Assembly: GCA_036873135.1 (NCBI GenBank) | Contig: JAPTYO010000018.1 | Location: 8,857,503 to 8,921,502, forward strand | DNA from: Clarkia xantiana subsp. parviflora | Taxonomy: Eukaryota; Streptophyta; Magnoliopsida; Myrtales; Onagraceae | DNA length: 64,000 bases | Direction of reading: 5' to 3' | Part shown: one piece after another, positions 1 through 10,900 of the stretch | How the letters are laid out: each line of letters opens with the position of its first letter | Numbering within the stretch: position 1 is the first letter of the stretch | The notes under the pieces: generated by a model | What the model was told of the DNA's origin: nothing | Seen by the model: only the letters and a program-made list of their open reading frames with translations | Database searches by the model: none | Made by a program: the position numbers and the translations under genes

Positions 1-122
1 ATGATATTACATAGTATTACTTGAATGTAGGTTTAACGTATTTTTTATATAAACTGTATAAAACCGACTACAATGGTTTTACATAGCATTCCTTAAAAAT
101 GGGACCCACCTATTTAAACTTA
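1..122. repeat. Partial MITE-family copy at window start
   Basis: This AT-rich stretch matches the sequence that resumes after element A (from 52783) and the complete MITE at 59381-59797. Shared blocks include acaatggttttacatagcat and the gggacccacc block. Within the first 160 bases the block around tacatagtattactt occurs twice, so two family members lie in tandem here. It has no coding potential and its left end is outside the window. Confidence 0.7.
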
Positions 123-164
123 AAGCATCCACAATGATATTACATAGTATTACTTAGATGTAGG
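123..164. repeat. MITE M1, left fragment, target of element A
   Basis: The fragment starts with agcatccacaatg, the terminal motif of the MITE at 59381. It breaks at 164, where the LTR of element A begins. The family sequence resumes at 52783 with gtaggtttaac, so A inserted into this MITE and duplicated gtagg. Confidence 0.7.
160..164. repeat. Target-site duplication of A, left copy (gtagg)
   Basis: The five bases gtagg lie directly before the 5' LTR of A, and the same five bases directly follow its 3' LTR at 52783-52787. This shows that everything between is one original insertion with later nested insertions. Confidence 0.85.
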
Positions 165-996
165 TTTTGGGATATGATTCGAGATAACCTAAGATAGATT
201 GGGATTGCTTTAGTCGAGATCTCTAAAAGATAAGACGACAACTACTTACGACCCAAATGATAAGATAAAGATAATGATCGGCGCTGATATGAAGAGATGT
301 TGATAACTAAGACAAAACACCTGAACAAGGGTGACAACTCTACTCGAAGACTCTCACTCTTAAGGTAGGAGTCGAGTCGACAACTCGGTGTTATCAAGAA
401 AACCCTTTCTTATGAGAAAGAGGTACCACCTGGAAACCTGCTTGCAACCCCGAAGATAACCCTTCCTCCTAAAGAGGAGACACCAGCTGGTAACCTGCTT
501 GCCGCCTATTGATTTAGGGAAACCTATTCTTCAAGGAAAAGCTGAGGTGGCAACCTACTTGTCACCTAGTTAGAAGAACCTTCGACATTAAGGAATGACG
601 AGGTAACAACCTACTTGTCACCTACTGACACTCCACCGTCTCCCTCAACCAATCAGAGAAAGGTGGCCACCGCCACTGGACAGCCAATCAGAGCTTAGCT
701 GCCGCCACTTAAAGTCGGTACAACCCTTCCTTATAAATAGGAGAACATTTTTATTACTTTATATTCTATTACATACTTCTTAAATTATTCTCTCTCAAAT
801 TCCATTACTGTCTTAAGCTTCAGAGTGTAATCAGGGGCAGATCCCCACCCCCTTTTCAGGTTCTCGCCCATCAAATACTAAAAAAAGAAACTATGCACCC
901 GACGAGGTCGATAAAGATACCCATAAGAGTCCAGCGAAGAAGAGACTGAGAAGTCCACTACATGGAGCTCCAGGCCATGTCATTTTGATCCCAACA
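165..996 (+). mobile_element. 5' LTR of A
   Basis: The LTR matches 51949-52782 along its length. It begins ttttgggatatg where the partner has tgttgggatatg, so the terminal TG has mutated to TT, and it ends gatcccaaca. A TATA-like tataaatagg lies near 735, and a run of short repeats around aacctgcttg and aacctacttg lies upstream of it. Confidence 0.88.
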
Positions 997-998
997 TT

Positions 999-1016
999 TG
1001 GCACCGTCTGTGGGAA
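999..1016 (+). other. Primer-binding site of A (tRNA-Lys type)
   Basis: The sequence tggcaccgtctgtgggaa starts two bases after the LTR. It is complementary to the 3' end of tRNA-Lys(TTT) with one mismatch compared with the sites in B and F. This places A in the same primer group. Confidence 0.8.
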
Positions 1017-1023
1017 GGCGATC

Positions 1024-1731
1024 AAAAGGTCATGGAACCACCAAGGAGTAACTCAAGACGAAACCAAACATGGAGACCAGAAGGTGTTTTCCAAGGGTTG
1101 ACAAAAACCTTGGAAAGATACTTTAGGCATTTCGAAGGAGCCTATAGTGGAGGCGAACTTATGGAGGGATAAGCCATCCGTGCATTCTTTAGAAGGTTGG
1201 GACCGCAATCCCAATCTTTAGCCATCACTCAATACACAGAACCTGGGGAAAGATGGGAAGATCTAATCCATAGAGCGACCCACCATGTTAGGGCCGAACA
1301 AACTCTGGCGAATCGCTCAACCCAACAAGACCCCTGAGGTCGAAGCGAGATTTTTTCCATGCGAGGAGCTTCCTCAAGAGAATTTTGACAAACCCAAAAG
1401 AGATTGGAAAGACTTCAAATGGCTGAGGGAACTCGTCGTCACTTCTCCTATTGTGAAAGTGAACGAGCAGAGGGGCACAACACAGAAGATTGCCTCCTCG
1501 CCAGGAGAGAGCTCGAATTTATGCAAAGAGAAATCCAACGTCACCACCGCCATCGTTCCCATGAACAAAGAAGGTGGAGGACCCCTCCGGAGAATGACAT
1601 CAACGTCTTGTCATGAGGATTTGCAACAAGAGGAGATTCAGGAGCTGCGAGAGACCTCTACGCGACACGGGAAATCTCCTCGCCAGGCACGTATAAGAAG
1701 CCGAGGGAGTTAGAACCAGTGGCGATCACAT
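1024..1731 (+). pseudogene. gag remnant of A
   Basis: Short frames give fragments typical of Tat gag. One is the nucleic-acid binding motif HFSYCESERAEGHNTEDC (about 1440-1495), a CxxH-like knuckle with a changed residue. Further upstream a segment resembles the gag core (FRRLGPQSQSLAI, about 1185-1225). The whole is well under half the length of the corresponding region in B, and it is broken by frame changes and stops. Gag would form the virus-like particle. It is non-functional here. Confidence 0.6.
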
Positions 1732-2095
1732 TTTCCATGGATGATTTCACCAAGGCAACACAACCCCATGAAGACGCCCTGGTAATCACAACTCGGATAG
1801 ATAACTCGTAAATAAAAAAGATACTCGTGGACGGAGGAAGTTCAGCAGATGTAATCACTTTCGAAGTCATTGCCGCGATGCGATACCTGAAGAAGGATCT
1901 CCAGGAAGTGACCTCCCTGCTAAGAGGATTTGCAGGAAGAACGTCTTACCCCTTGGGAGCGATACTACTCCCTGTAATCCTAGGCGAAGGATGGAAAGCC
2001 TTGCATTTAAAAGTACGATTTATAGTCGTCGCCCAGATCAAAGCTTACAACGCTATATTGGGAAGAACGACTCTTAACTCCAATTATATCGTACC
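1732..2095 (+). pseudogene. Aspartic protease region of A (5' part, split by Copia D)
   Basis: Translation shows SMDDFTKATQPHEDALVITT, then a stop (TAA near 1809), then KKILVDGGSSADVITFEV with the protease active-site DGGSS. It continues into GRTSYPLGAI and AYNAILGRTTLNSNYIV, as in the homologous region of B (about 9650-10015). The frame is cut at 2095 by the LTR of Copia D and resumes at 36240 with VPSTAHQVMRFPT. Besides that split, the stop ahead of the active site disables it. Confidence 0.8.
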
Positions 2096-2693
2096 TGAAG
2101 GATTTAGGGGATTAATACTACAGAAACAAAACCCTAGATACGTGTATGGTAACTAATACGCAGCGGAATGAGTTGCACGTACATATTTAGTTTCCTGTAG
2201 CCCAGGACCATTGAGGGGAGTTCTCAATCTGCCGGAAGGTTCCGGTAGAGGTTCATGTTAGAGAAGCCCTACGGGGATTATGCATCACAACAAAGCCTCA
2301 GTCGATTCTTCGTGGGATAGATCTCCTGGAGTAAATTTCTTGATGGAATTTGGCACCTCCTTAGTGGTGTGTATTTCGGCCAAACTAACTAGATATAGGG
2401 AGGAGGGTTTAATTTTAATCTCACCACTCAGGAAGAGAGGAATAGTATTAGTATTATGAAACCCTTCAAGGACTCCCTATTTATAAGAGGAGAAAAGTGG
2501 ACAAAATTCCACTTTACCCCTCACATCAATTTAGCCGGCCACATGGGTAGGGAGGCCCAATTTTGGGCCTCCCATGTCAATTGGGATTTTAGGCCTAGCC
2601 CAAAATCCCTAATGTGACTTTACCTAATTTCTTAGGTACATGGACTTATTAATGGGCTCCCAATTACAGCGGCTCATAGTCCAGATGCTTAAA
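2096..2693 (-). mobile_element. 3' LTR of Copia D
   Basis: It matches 35649-36239: both start tgaaggatttaggggattaa and end around atagtccaaatgctta. The terminal CA has become AA here. A purine-rich tract (cctcccactcg on the plus strand, gagtgggagg on the minus strand) adjoins at 2694, as expected on the inner side of a 3' LTR. A TATA-like tatttataagagg lies near 2478 in plus orientation. Confidence 0.85.
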
Positions 2694-3778
2694 CCTCCCA
2701 CTCGTCGGAATGGGAGGGTTCCTAGTAATATGTTGTTCTCCAACACATCTGCATTTGGTCTTCGATCCAATCCCTGCTCTGAATAGTTCATATGAGGTTT
2801 GCCGTGCAACCGGCGGAAACGACGGGTATCGTGCTACTTATCTGTTAGGAGTGTTGTAGCGCCCGCGGAACATTGATTCCCCATCTCAAATCAACCTGTT
2901 AAAAATAAAGTGCCGTCATGTATCCTAGGCCAACTGTCATTCTCCAATTTCCCAGTTTCCACATGTACAAGTATTCACAACCTTTCAACTAATGTCAGGT
3001 TGGTGGCCACCTAGTGAATACAAGAGTCGGAGAATTACAGGTGTACTTGACCATCTCCATCGCTCATACACTTTGTCAAACCCAACCGGTTTCTAAATAC
3101 GTGGTCACTAGGCCTTTTTGTTCAGCACTGCGTTCGTACGCCGGGAAGCGAACACTGAGCCAGACCTTAGGTATGAGTTATGTGTCCGAGAGGATACTTT
3201 GGATGCTTCTTCATATAGCATCCGGGATCAGCCACACGCTCAAGGTGAAAAAGTTTGTGCCCATCCGAATCTCGTGGATTCTATCTAGCACAACCAAGCC
3301 AAACCCCGTGTAAGAACATGGCACGCACAGTATGAAGCACGCGTCGAAAGCATAACCTAAGTATAATCAGGAAGTGCGAAATGTCATATGCTATCGCATA
3401 TTCATCATCAAACCCTGAATGTGGTTTTATTACGAACGAAGTTTGTAACGACGATTTGCAGAATTTAGATCATATCGTGTTACTCCGTAAACCAAATGAT
3501 TGTTCCTCTTAACCAGGTTACCTACCATGGTTCTTAGACAGTCTTGAACTAATGGAGATCATTGTCTCCGTCAAGACGGCCGAGACTTTGTGACGAGGCT
3601 AGGCCCTCATTCGACATTATTTTACTTTGGAGGTTATCCCTCCTACGACTAGTTTATAGACTGTAAAAATCCAATGAAATTTCAAACATTATGACGTCGT
3701 AAGAATCATAAAATCAAACTGCAACTCATTTCAATAAAGTTTCAAAAATTTGTCATCATGATACAGTCTACTTAAACC
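2694..3778 (-). other. 3' noncoding region of Copia D
   Basis: About 1.1 kb lies between the RNase H stop codon and the 3' LTR. It is alignable by eye with 40315-41459 in Copia G, including blocks such as aatacaagagtcgg and gtggtcactaggcc. No retrotransposon domain is visible. A 99-codon plus-strand frame at 3014-3313 is only partly kept in G. Confidence 0.65.
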
Positions 3779-6013
3779 CTACGCAGTCCCCAGCATTTTA
3801 ACATGATTTTCGAAGACATCTCTCCGTAAAGGTTTAATTAATGGATCGGCCATCATGCTTTCAGTAGAAAAGTATTCTAATGTAATAAATTTGGCCTCAA
3901 GCATAATCTTAGCATAATTATATTTTATATCAATGTGTTTCGTCCTACTATGGTACTTAGGGTTCTTAACTGCTGCAATTGCTGCTTGACTGTCAGAGTA
4001 TACCTTTACAGGTTTACTCCCGTACTCAACGCCATGAAACGGAGTGAAGAGCCTATTAAGCCAGACTGCTTCTTGTGCATTCTTAGAGAGGGCCACGAAT
4101 TCTGATTCCATCGTTGACAGCGTGATACAGGATTGATTCTTCCTCATCCATGAAATGGCGGCATTAGCAAGGAGAAATACTCCTCCTGAGGTGGACTTAC
4201 GATCATCCGGATCGCTACCATGGTCGGCTTCACTGAATCCTAACAATTCTAGTTTTCCACCCTCATAGCACAGAGCATAGTCGGCAGTACCTTTAAGGTA
4301 TTGAATTACTCGTTTCACAGCCTTTAGATGTTGAGTGCTAGGATCTGACTGGAATCGTGCTACTAGACCCACATCCTATCAGATTTCTGGAGGAGTGCAT
4401 TGCATGGCATACATTAAGCTGCCAACCATACTTACGTATTCTGCACTTTTCATCTTTTCACGCTCAAACAGGTTCTTTGGGCCATCATGCTTCGACAGCG
4501 TGCACGCGGACACAACCGGCGTATCCACGGGTTTGGCATCCTGTATTTGAAACCTTTTCAACAATTTGTTGATATAGGATTCTTGAGATAGACATAGTTT
4601 ACGAGCAGCCCGATCCCTAGCAATCTTAATGCCCATGATGTACGTAGCTTCTCCCATGTCTTTCATCTCAAATACAGATGTCAGCCAGGACTTTGACTCA
4701 TTCAAGTAACTCACATCATTCACGGAAATTAATATGTCATCGACATATAATGTCAAGATGACATATTTAGACTCGGAAGTCTTTGTGTACCACATGGATC
4801 CTCGTGAAGATTAACGAATCCATCTCCAATTATTTCCTCGTGGAATCTGCGGTACCATTGTCGGGATGACTGTTTAAGACCGTAAATAGATCTTTGGAGT
4901 TTACAAACTTTACGTTCGCTGCCAGGAGTAATGAAATCCTCCAGCTGCTCCATATAGATCTCTTCCTCCAGGTTACCGTGGAGGAATGCAGTCCTAACAT
5001 CCATTTGGTGCAGCTCCATAACGAGGCTCGCAACCAAAGCCAAAATGGCCTGTACGGTGGTGTAACGCACAATAGGTGAGTATGTCTCATCAAAGTCCAC
5101 TCCGTGAAGTTGGGTATATAGTTTCGCAACGAGTCAAACTTTGTAACACTCGACATCTCCATCAGCAATGATTTTCAATTTCAGAACCCACTTGGAACCT
5201 ATTGCTCTGCGGTTAGCAGGCAAATCAACTAAAGACCATACCGAATTAGCTTTCATAGAGGCGATCTCATCCTCTATTGCTTTCCTCCATTCTTTTGCTT
5301 GAGGTCCATCCACATCTTGTTTAACCGTTACCGGTTCATCAACCGAAGTGAGGGTGAACAATTCACCTCTCTCAATGGGATACTTCTTAGGAGAAGTTAG
5401 ATGCCTTAAACTACGTCTAGGCTCGATAATCCAATCTTGAACTTGAACGTCGATCCCACTAGGTATAATGCTCATAATCGGTGCAATACTCTCACTGGTA
5501 ACAAGAGCGCTACTTGAACTTTCAACAAAAACTTTTCTAGTACGACCTCTCGGTCTTGGATTTCCACCTCCGAGATTAATTCCACGGTTACTACGACCGG
5601 GAACCAAGTTGTTCGTACCAATCCCACTGTGAACAGTAGGTAGTTGAGGTTAAATTGGATTTTCATCCATCAGTTCAGTAACATGATTATCAAGTTCGAC
5701 TTGCTTCGCACCTGCAACAACAGTGATCTAGGTGGTTGGATTGACTCTTCCCACTGGATTTATTATGAAAATGTCACCATCATCATTTACCATATCGCTC
5801 ACTTGTATTGCTGCCTAAAATCTCCCACTCGAAGTGAGTGGGACCTTAATTATCATCATCCTCTAGTTCAATCAATACTTCGTTTTTTTATTATTCAAAG
5901 CGTAGGAAATTCGTCCTCAAGGAATGTAACGTCTCTGGACTCATGTTTGACCACGCCACCATTCTTCTGAGCTGCTACAAACACATATCACTCAGAGTTT
6001 TCAGAGTACCATA
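3779..6013 (-). pseudogene. Copia D reverse transcriptase and RNase H, broken
   Basis: Minus-strand frames give, in order: post-integrase linker (ESRDVTFLEDEFPTL near 5930-5880), the start of RT (WRKAIEDEI ... GSKWVLKLK, 5134-5330), RT core (QMDVRTAFLHGNLEEEIYME, about 5015-4955), the catalytic LYVDDILI (about 4735-4760), and RNase H (ADHGSDPDDRKSTSGG, MESEFVALS, DSQAAIAAV, RTKHIDIKY; 3779-4372). Frameshifts separate the pieces near 5130, 4795 and 4375, and a stop follows YSENSE near 5985. Next to the right edge is the insertion point of Gypsy C; the frame resumes at 22655. Confidence 0.85.
6009..6013. repeat. Target-site duplication of Gypsy C, left (ccata)
   Basis: The bases ccata precede the LTR start at 6014, and ccata also follows the other LTR at 22655-22659. 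The exact 5-bp match pairs the two LTR copies as one insertion in Copia D. Confidence 0.82.
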
Positions 6014-6992
6014 TGTCATACCAAAATCTAACCTAAGGCGGATAAGTTTTTTGAAATCATGGAATTTTTTAAAGAGTCGCCACTAGCTAATTACGGCTAA
6101 CTAGGAACCTAAATTACCTAGGTAAATAATGAATTAAACACCTAAGAATATTAATCGGTCTACGATCCAAGATTTGAGTTCGAGAGTTCTGTTACGAATT
6201 TAAAAAATATATATTTTTCTAATCACGCCCTTTCAATACATAATTAACCTATTTGCCAATTTTAAAATCTAAAAATGCGTTTCGTCGAATCAATCTAACG
6301 TTATAAAAAAAAACTAAACTAATTTTTATGCGCAACTATTATAAACGAAAAATCTAAGCATGAAAAACTATTAAACATCTAAAACTCCTAACTGGGTTAA
6401 AACCTAAACGAAACTAAACATGATCAAAATCATGATACAATTTAATAATTACATGTCATATACATCTATGCAATAAAACTCGTCATCTAATTAGACCTAC
6501 ATCTAAACTATCTAATTAACACGGTTTAATAGTAAACATGAATAATATGGAATAAATACAGAATAATTAAGTAATTAAACAAATAATATACAATAATAAT
6601 AATTATATAAAAAAAACAGTAGGGACTCATCGTCGTCCTCACAGATGGACCAAGCAGATGCCGGTGGGTATGGCCAGCAGGGATGGTGGTCCGGCGACAG
6701 AAAGCAAGCAGGACTCCGACCGGACGTAGCTTAGGTACGGCGGGGAAGGGCGGCGCCGGCGCAGTGGGTAGAAACTCCGACACAGAAGGCTGCAGCGGAC
6801 CACAGGAGGGGAAGGAGGTCCGGCGGATCGGCCGGTACCGGAAATCAACGAGGAACGTCAGTCGGAACTGGCGAGATGAACAACAGGCGGAGGTTCGGTG
6901 ATTGAGCAGCTCCGGTGAGGGGCGGCGACGACATTTTCCAGGGCACAGGGGATAGCGAGAGTGAATGATCAGTTTTAACGCTAAAAAATAAT
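6014..6992 (-). mobile_element. 3' LTR of Gypsy C, inner end missing
   Basis: It starts tgtcataccaaaatctaacc and follows the right LTR closely through the GC-rich block near 6640-6960. It departs from it after ctaaaaaataa at about 6992, where the right LTR continues another ~365 bp. The GC-rich block yields open frames on both strands that look like composition effects. Confidence 0.75.
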
Positions 6993-7178
6993 CACTTTGT
7001 GCAGGTCCCGTGGTTGGAAATTTCAGGGTCACGCTTTTTGGTGAAATGCATTGTCTTATTTTTCGGGACAAGACATGGACTTCATTACTTGATCACTTGG
7101 TGATTTGAATCCTTCATCGGCTGCCTTGATGGACTCGATGGTCAATGACTTTGTGCTTTGTGGAACATTATCTCTAGT
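6993..7178. other. Unassigned stretch between truncated C LTR and Gypsy B
   Basis: These 186 bp match neither LTR of C nor B. They could be residual C interior or filler DNA from the deletion that removed the inner LTR end. No coding or RNA feature is visible. Confidence 0.4.
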
Positions 7179-7876
7179 TGATGGGTCCGACTACAGTCGT
7201 CAGGCCCCGTAACGGCGAGGAAACGGCAAACAGGCCCACCAGGCCCCGAAAGGAAGGTCAAGATGACCTAGGAGAAGGGTCCCGACAAAGGGAGTCCCGA
7301 CGAGGCAAGGTCCCGACAGAGTCGGTTCCGACAGTGGAGCTGGAAGCTCCCGATGAGAAGCCTTTGAGAAGGCCCCGATGATGAATCCCTGAGAATGATT
7401 GGCCCTGTCACGATGACGAGGGGCCCCGAGCGGTGACACAACGAGATAACTCTGGAGTCCCCGACGGGAGTCGGGACTCGTTATCAGAGGATAAAGCCAA
7501 GATATGCGGGGCGTGGCCGAGATACGCGGAACGTGGATTAAGATACACGGAGCGTGGCCGAGATACGCGGGGCATGGCTAAGATACGCGAGATCATGTTC
7601 GAGATATGCGGGATACGAGCTAACCACCCCTAACGGTTCGCCAGGTACCTGAGACATCTCTTTGCCTATAAAAGGGCAGGAGATCATCTCAGAAAGACTT
7701 ACGTTGAGTTGAATATACTCTGATATTTGTTACTTGCCAGTCATACAAAGTACTCATTTAAGCATCGGAGATGGATTCTGGGTCACCGCCCGGTCTATCC
7801 CCTCTTGCAGGATTGCGTGGAGCATGAGCTAGGATTGCCGTCGAAGTCCGTACCGGAGTTCCACCGTGATCCAACA
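7179..7876 (+). mobile_element. 5' LTR of B
   Basis: It begins tgatgggtccgactacagtc and ends gtgatccaaca. A TATA box (cctataaaaggg, about 7665-7676) precedes the expected transcript start. Upstream lies a run of short repeats containing gcggggcgtggccgagatacg variants (about 7505-7620), probably enhancer-like. It matches 17822-18512 almost base for base. Confidence 0.9.
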
Positions 7877-7877
7877 T

Positions 7878-7895
7878 TGGCGCCGTCTGTGGGAA
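7878..7895 (+). other. Primer-binding site of B, tRNA-Lys(TTT)
   Basis: The sequence tggcgccgtctgtgggaa lies one base after the LTR. It is the exact complement of the last 18 nt (including CCA) of the tRNA-Lys sequence at 32145-32220, so the primer identity can be read from this window itself. Confidence 0.92.
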
Positions 7896-7971
7896 ACAAA
7901 CAAAAAGCTGATACGGTGGCAAGAACAGAAGGGGACAATCCGGTGGTTCCCGTCACCCCGCTGCAACGAAT

Positions 7972-10900
7972 TTGAATTCAGTACCAGAACAAGAGGAAAA
8001 CCAGAACCATCCCCCGGCTGAGCTCTCCCAGACAGGAGGGCACAATGGATCGCATCCCGAAGATGTTGCCCCTCAGCACCAGGACAACAGGGGGCAGGAG
8101 GCTCCCCCATCTGCAGATTTGACGAGGGCCGTGGCAGAGGCTATGCCCATGTTTCTGGCGGCTGTAGAGGCTCTCTGGATCGAAGAGAGGCTGCGAGGAG
8201 GCAGGAGGAGATGCCCCCGTTGGAGGAAGCGACCCTGCCAACAGAGGGTCGGAACGCACAGGAAGCCCCGCCCCGAGGCCAGGGCAGAGGTAGGGCAACT
8301 GGTCAGCCGGAAAGGTTCGTGGTTGATGGGCCAGGACCAATACAGCACAGGACCATTCCCCTAAATGGTCCCATCACTCCCGACCAGGTGGTAAAGATCG
8401 TGAACATCTGTATGGGAGAACAGAAGCCACTGGTGTCGGAGCTGAGGGATCGATCCACTCATCCCTTTGTCCCCCGACTCATTGACACCCTAGCCCCGCC
8501 TGGGTAGGCATCCCCATGATAAAGGAGTATGATGGCGAAGGAGATCCAGTTCGCCACGTCCAGAAGCACCTCATGGCGTGTCTGGGAAGAGCCCCAAGTG
8601 AGGACATAGTGTGTACGTTGTTCCCGAACACACTGGGAGAAAGGGCCCTGACTTGGTTCTTTAGTCTGCCCCCAGGATGCATCACTTGCTGGGCAGACAT
8701 GCACGATCGATTCATTCAGCAGTACCAGGGTCGGAGGCGTCTATTGAAGAGCGTGAGGTCCCTGACCCAGGTGGTGCAGAGGCCCGACGAATCGCTGGCT
8801 CATTATTACCAGCGGTACACAGCCAGCGTAGCAGAGATAGATGAAGAAATCTCTGAGGGCGAAACCATCCGTACCTTCATTCGGAACCTGACAGCCCCAT
8901 ATGGCTCCGACCTGATGCACAGCGTGGCTGAGAAGGCTGTGTGGAATATGGAGGCATTACAGAAGAGGGTGAAGCGGCAGATCGACGTCCATGAGTCAAA
9001 GATAGCCGCAGGAGAACTGGAACCCCCAAAGTCGAACAAGGGGAAGCAGTCAAGTAAACCTCTCGACGATCGTAAGTCAAAGGGTAAACCCGACAGTGGC
9101 AAGAATCGAGGTCGTCCGGATCGGAGGGACGACAGATGTTCTTCAAGGAAGGATAAGCGGGGGGATTTTGACATTCCTCTCAACTGCTCCATGGCGGAAG
9201 TGCTGACAGTCATGGAACGACAAGGTATCTCCAGGTACCCCCCGAAGAAAGATGGAGAATTCCTGGGGTCCCGCACAGATCGCTATTGTCGGTTTCACCG
9301 CGCAAATGGCCACGACACCAATCACTGCCGGGAACTGAAGAAGGAGATTGAAAAGCTAATCCAGAAGGGAAAGCTCAAGGAATTCTTCGGGGATAAACGA
9401 TGCCGGTCCCGCTCTCGGTCCCGATCGCGGTCCCGTTTCCGATCCCGCGATCGGTCCCCGAAAAAGAAGAGAACTGATCCAGAGTCATCCGGTGCTCGCA
9501 AGGAGAGACGAGTCATCAACGTGATTCATGGGGGATTTGCTGCTGGAGGTGATACCTCATCCGCCCGAGAGGTCTATGCCTCTACAATCCCTACGGCGGT
9601 GGTGCTGGGTAAGAGGTCCCGATCTTGGACCTTGAAGGAAGAGATGGTAATCTCCTTCTCGTTGGAAGACCTCATAGGCGTGGAGACTCCACACGACGAT
9701 GCCTTGGTGGTAACCTTGGATGTAGACGGGTTCGAAATGAAGAGAATTATAATCGACGAAGGGAGCTCCTCCGACATTCTGTTCATGGACGCGCTGGAGG
9801 CTATGGGGAAAACAAAGAAAGATCTGAAGGAAGCAAACTTCCCGATGGTCGGATTCTCTGGCTCAACCTCCTACCCGCTAGGAGTAATCACCTTACCAGT
9901 GGAGTTTGGTAGTGGGTGGAAATCAGAAAGGTGGAACGTGGAGTTTGTCGTAGTTGATTCTGCGGGGACCTACAACGCGATTATCGGGAGAACCACCATC
10001 AATCCCCTGATGGCGGTTGCCTCAACTGTGCACCAGAAGATGAAGTTCCCGACCGACCACGGAGTCGGGGAGGTCAAAGGCGACCAGGTGGCTTCCCGAA
10101 AATGCTATGTTAATGCCACCCGGAGGAGGAGGCGAGAGGCTATGACTATCCTCCAGACAGACACAGATCCCAGAGAAGAGTTTGGGCGTCCCGCCCCCGT
10201 AGAAGATCTGAAAGAAGTCGAGATCGACGGACCCCATAGGAAGGTGAAAATCGGGTCTGCTCTAACTGAAGAGACAGCCCAAAAATTGGTGGAATTGTTG
10301 AAGGAGTTCAAGGAGCTGTTTGCCTGGTCCCCCAGCGATATGCCAGGAATCAGCCCCGATGTGATCGTACACGAGCTGAAGATAGACCCCGCGATCAAGC
10401 CTATCACACAGAAAAGGCGTCCGATGGGCACGGATAAGAAGATCGCGATCTAGCAGGAAGTGGGCAGGTTGCTTGACGCCGGGTTCATTAAGGAGCTCCG
10501 ATTCCAGACTTGGGTGGCCAACCCAGTACTGGTAAAGAAGACCAACGGGAAATGGCGAATGTGCGTGGACTTCCGCGACTTGAACAAGGCTTGTCCAAAG
10601 GATTGCTATCCACTCCCGAGGATTGACCAGCTGGTGGATGCCACATCGGGACATGAGCTGTTGAGTTTCATGGATGCGTACTCAGGATACAACCAGATCA
10701 AAATGGCCAAGGAAGACGCTCCCCACACAGCGTTCTATGCAGACAGCGACATCTATCACTACGATGTCATGCCTTTCGGGTTGATCAATGCCGGGGCAAC
10801 CTACCAGCGGATGGTGAATAAGCTGTTTGGAGACATGCTGGGAGAAACCATGGAAGCCTATGTGGATGATATGCTGGTGAAGTCCCGACAAGCCGAGGAT

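Noticed and set aside
3014..3313. A 99-codon plus-strand gene in the Copia D 3' region, similar to 40674-40862 in G
   Set aside because: The sequences are homologous noncoding DNA. In G the frame ends early, and differences fall at all codon positions.
6526..7071. Open frames in the GC-rich part of the C LTRs (also 21930-22278)
   Set aside because: They occur on both strands in a GC-rich LTR block, differ between the two LTR copies and show no domain.
8806..9276. Minus-strand frames opposite B gag-pol (also 11620-11940 and 10262-10654)
   Set aside because: They mirror the coding strand, have no homologous support of their own and no recognisable domain. They are shadows.
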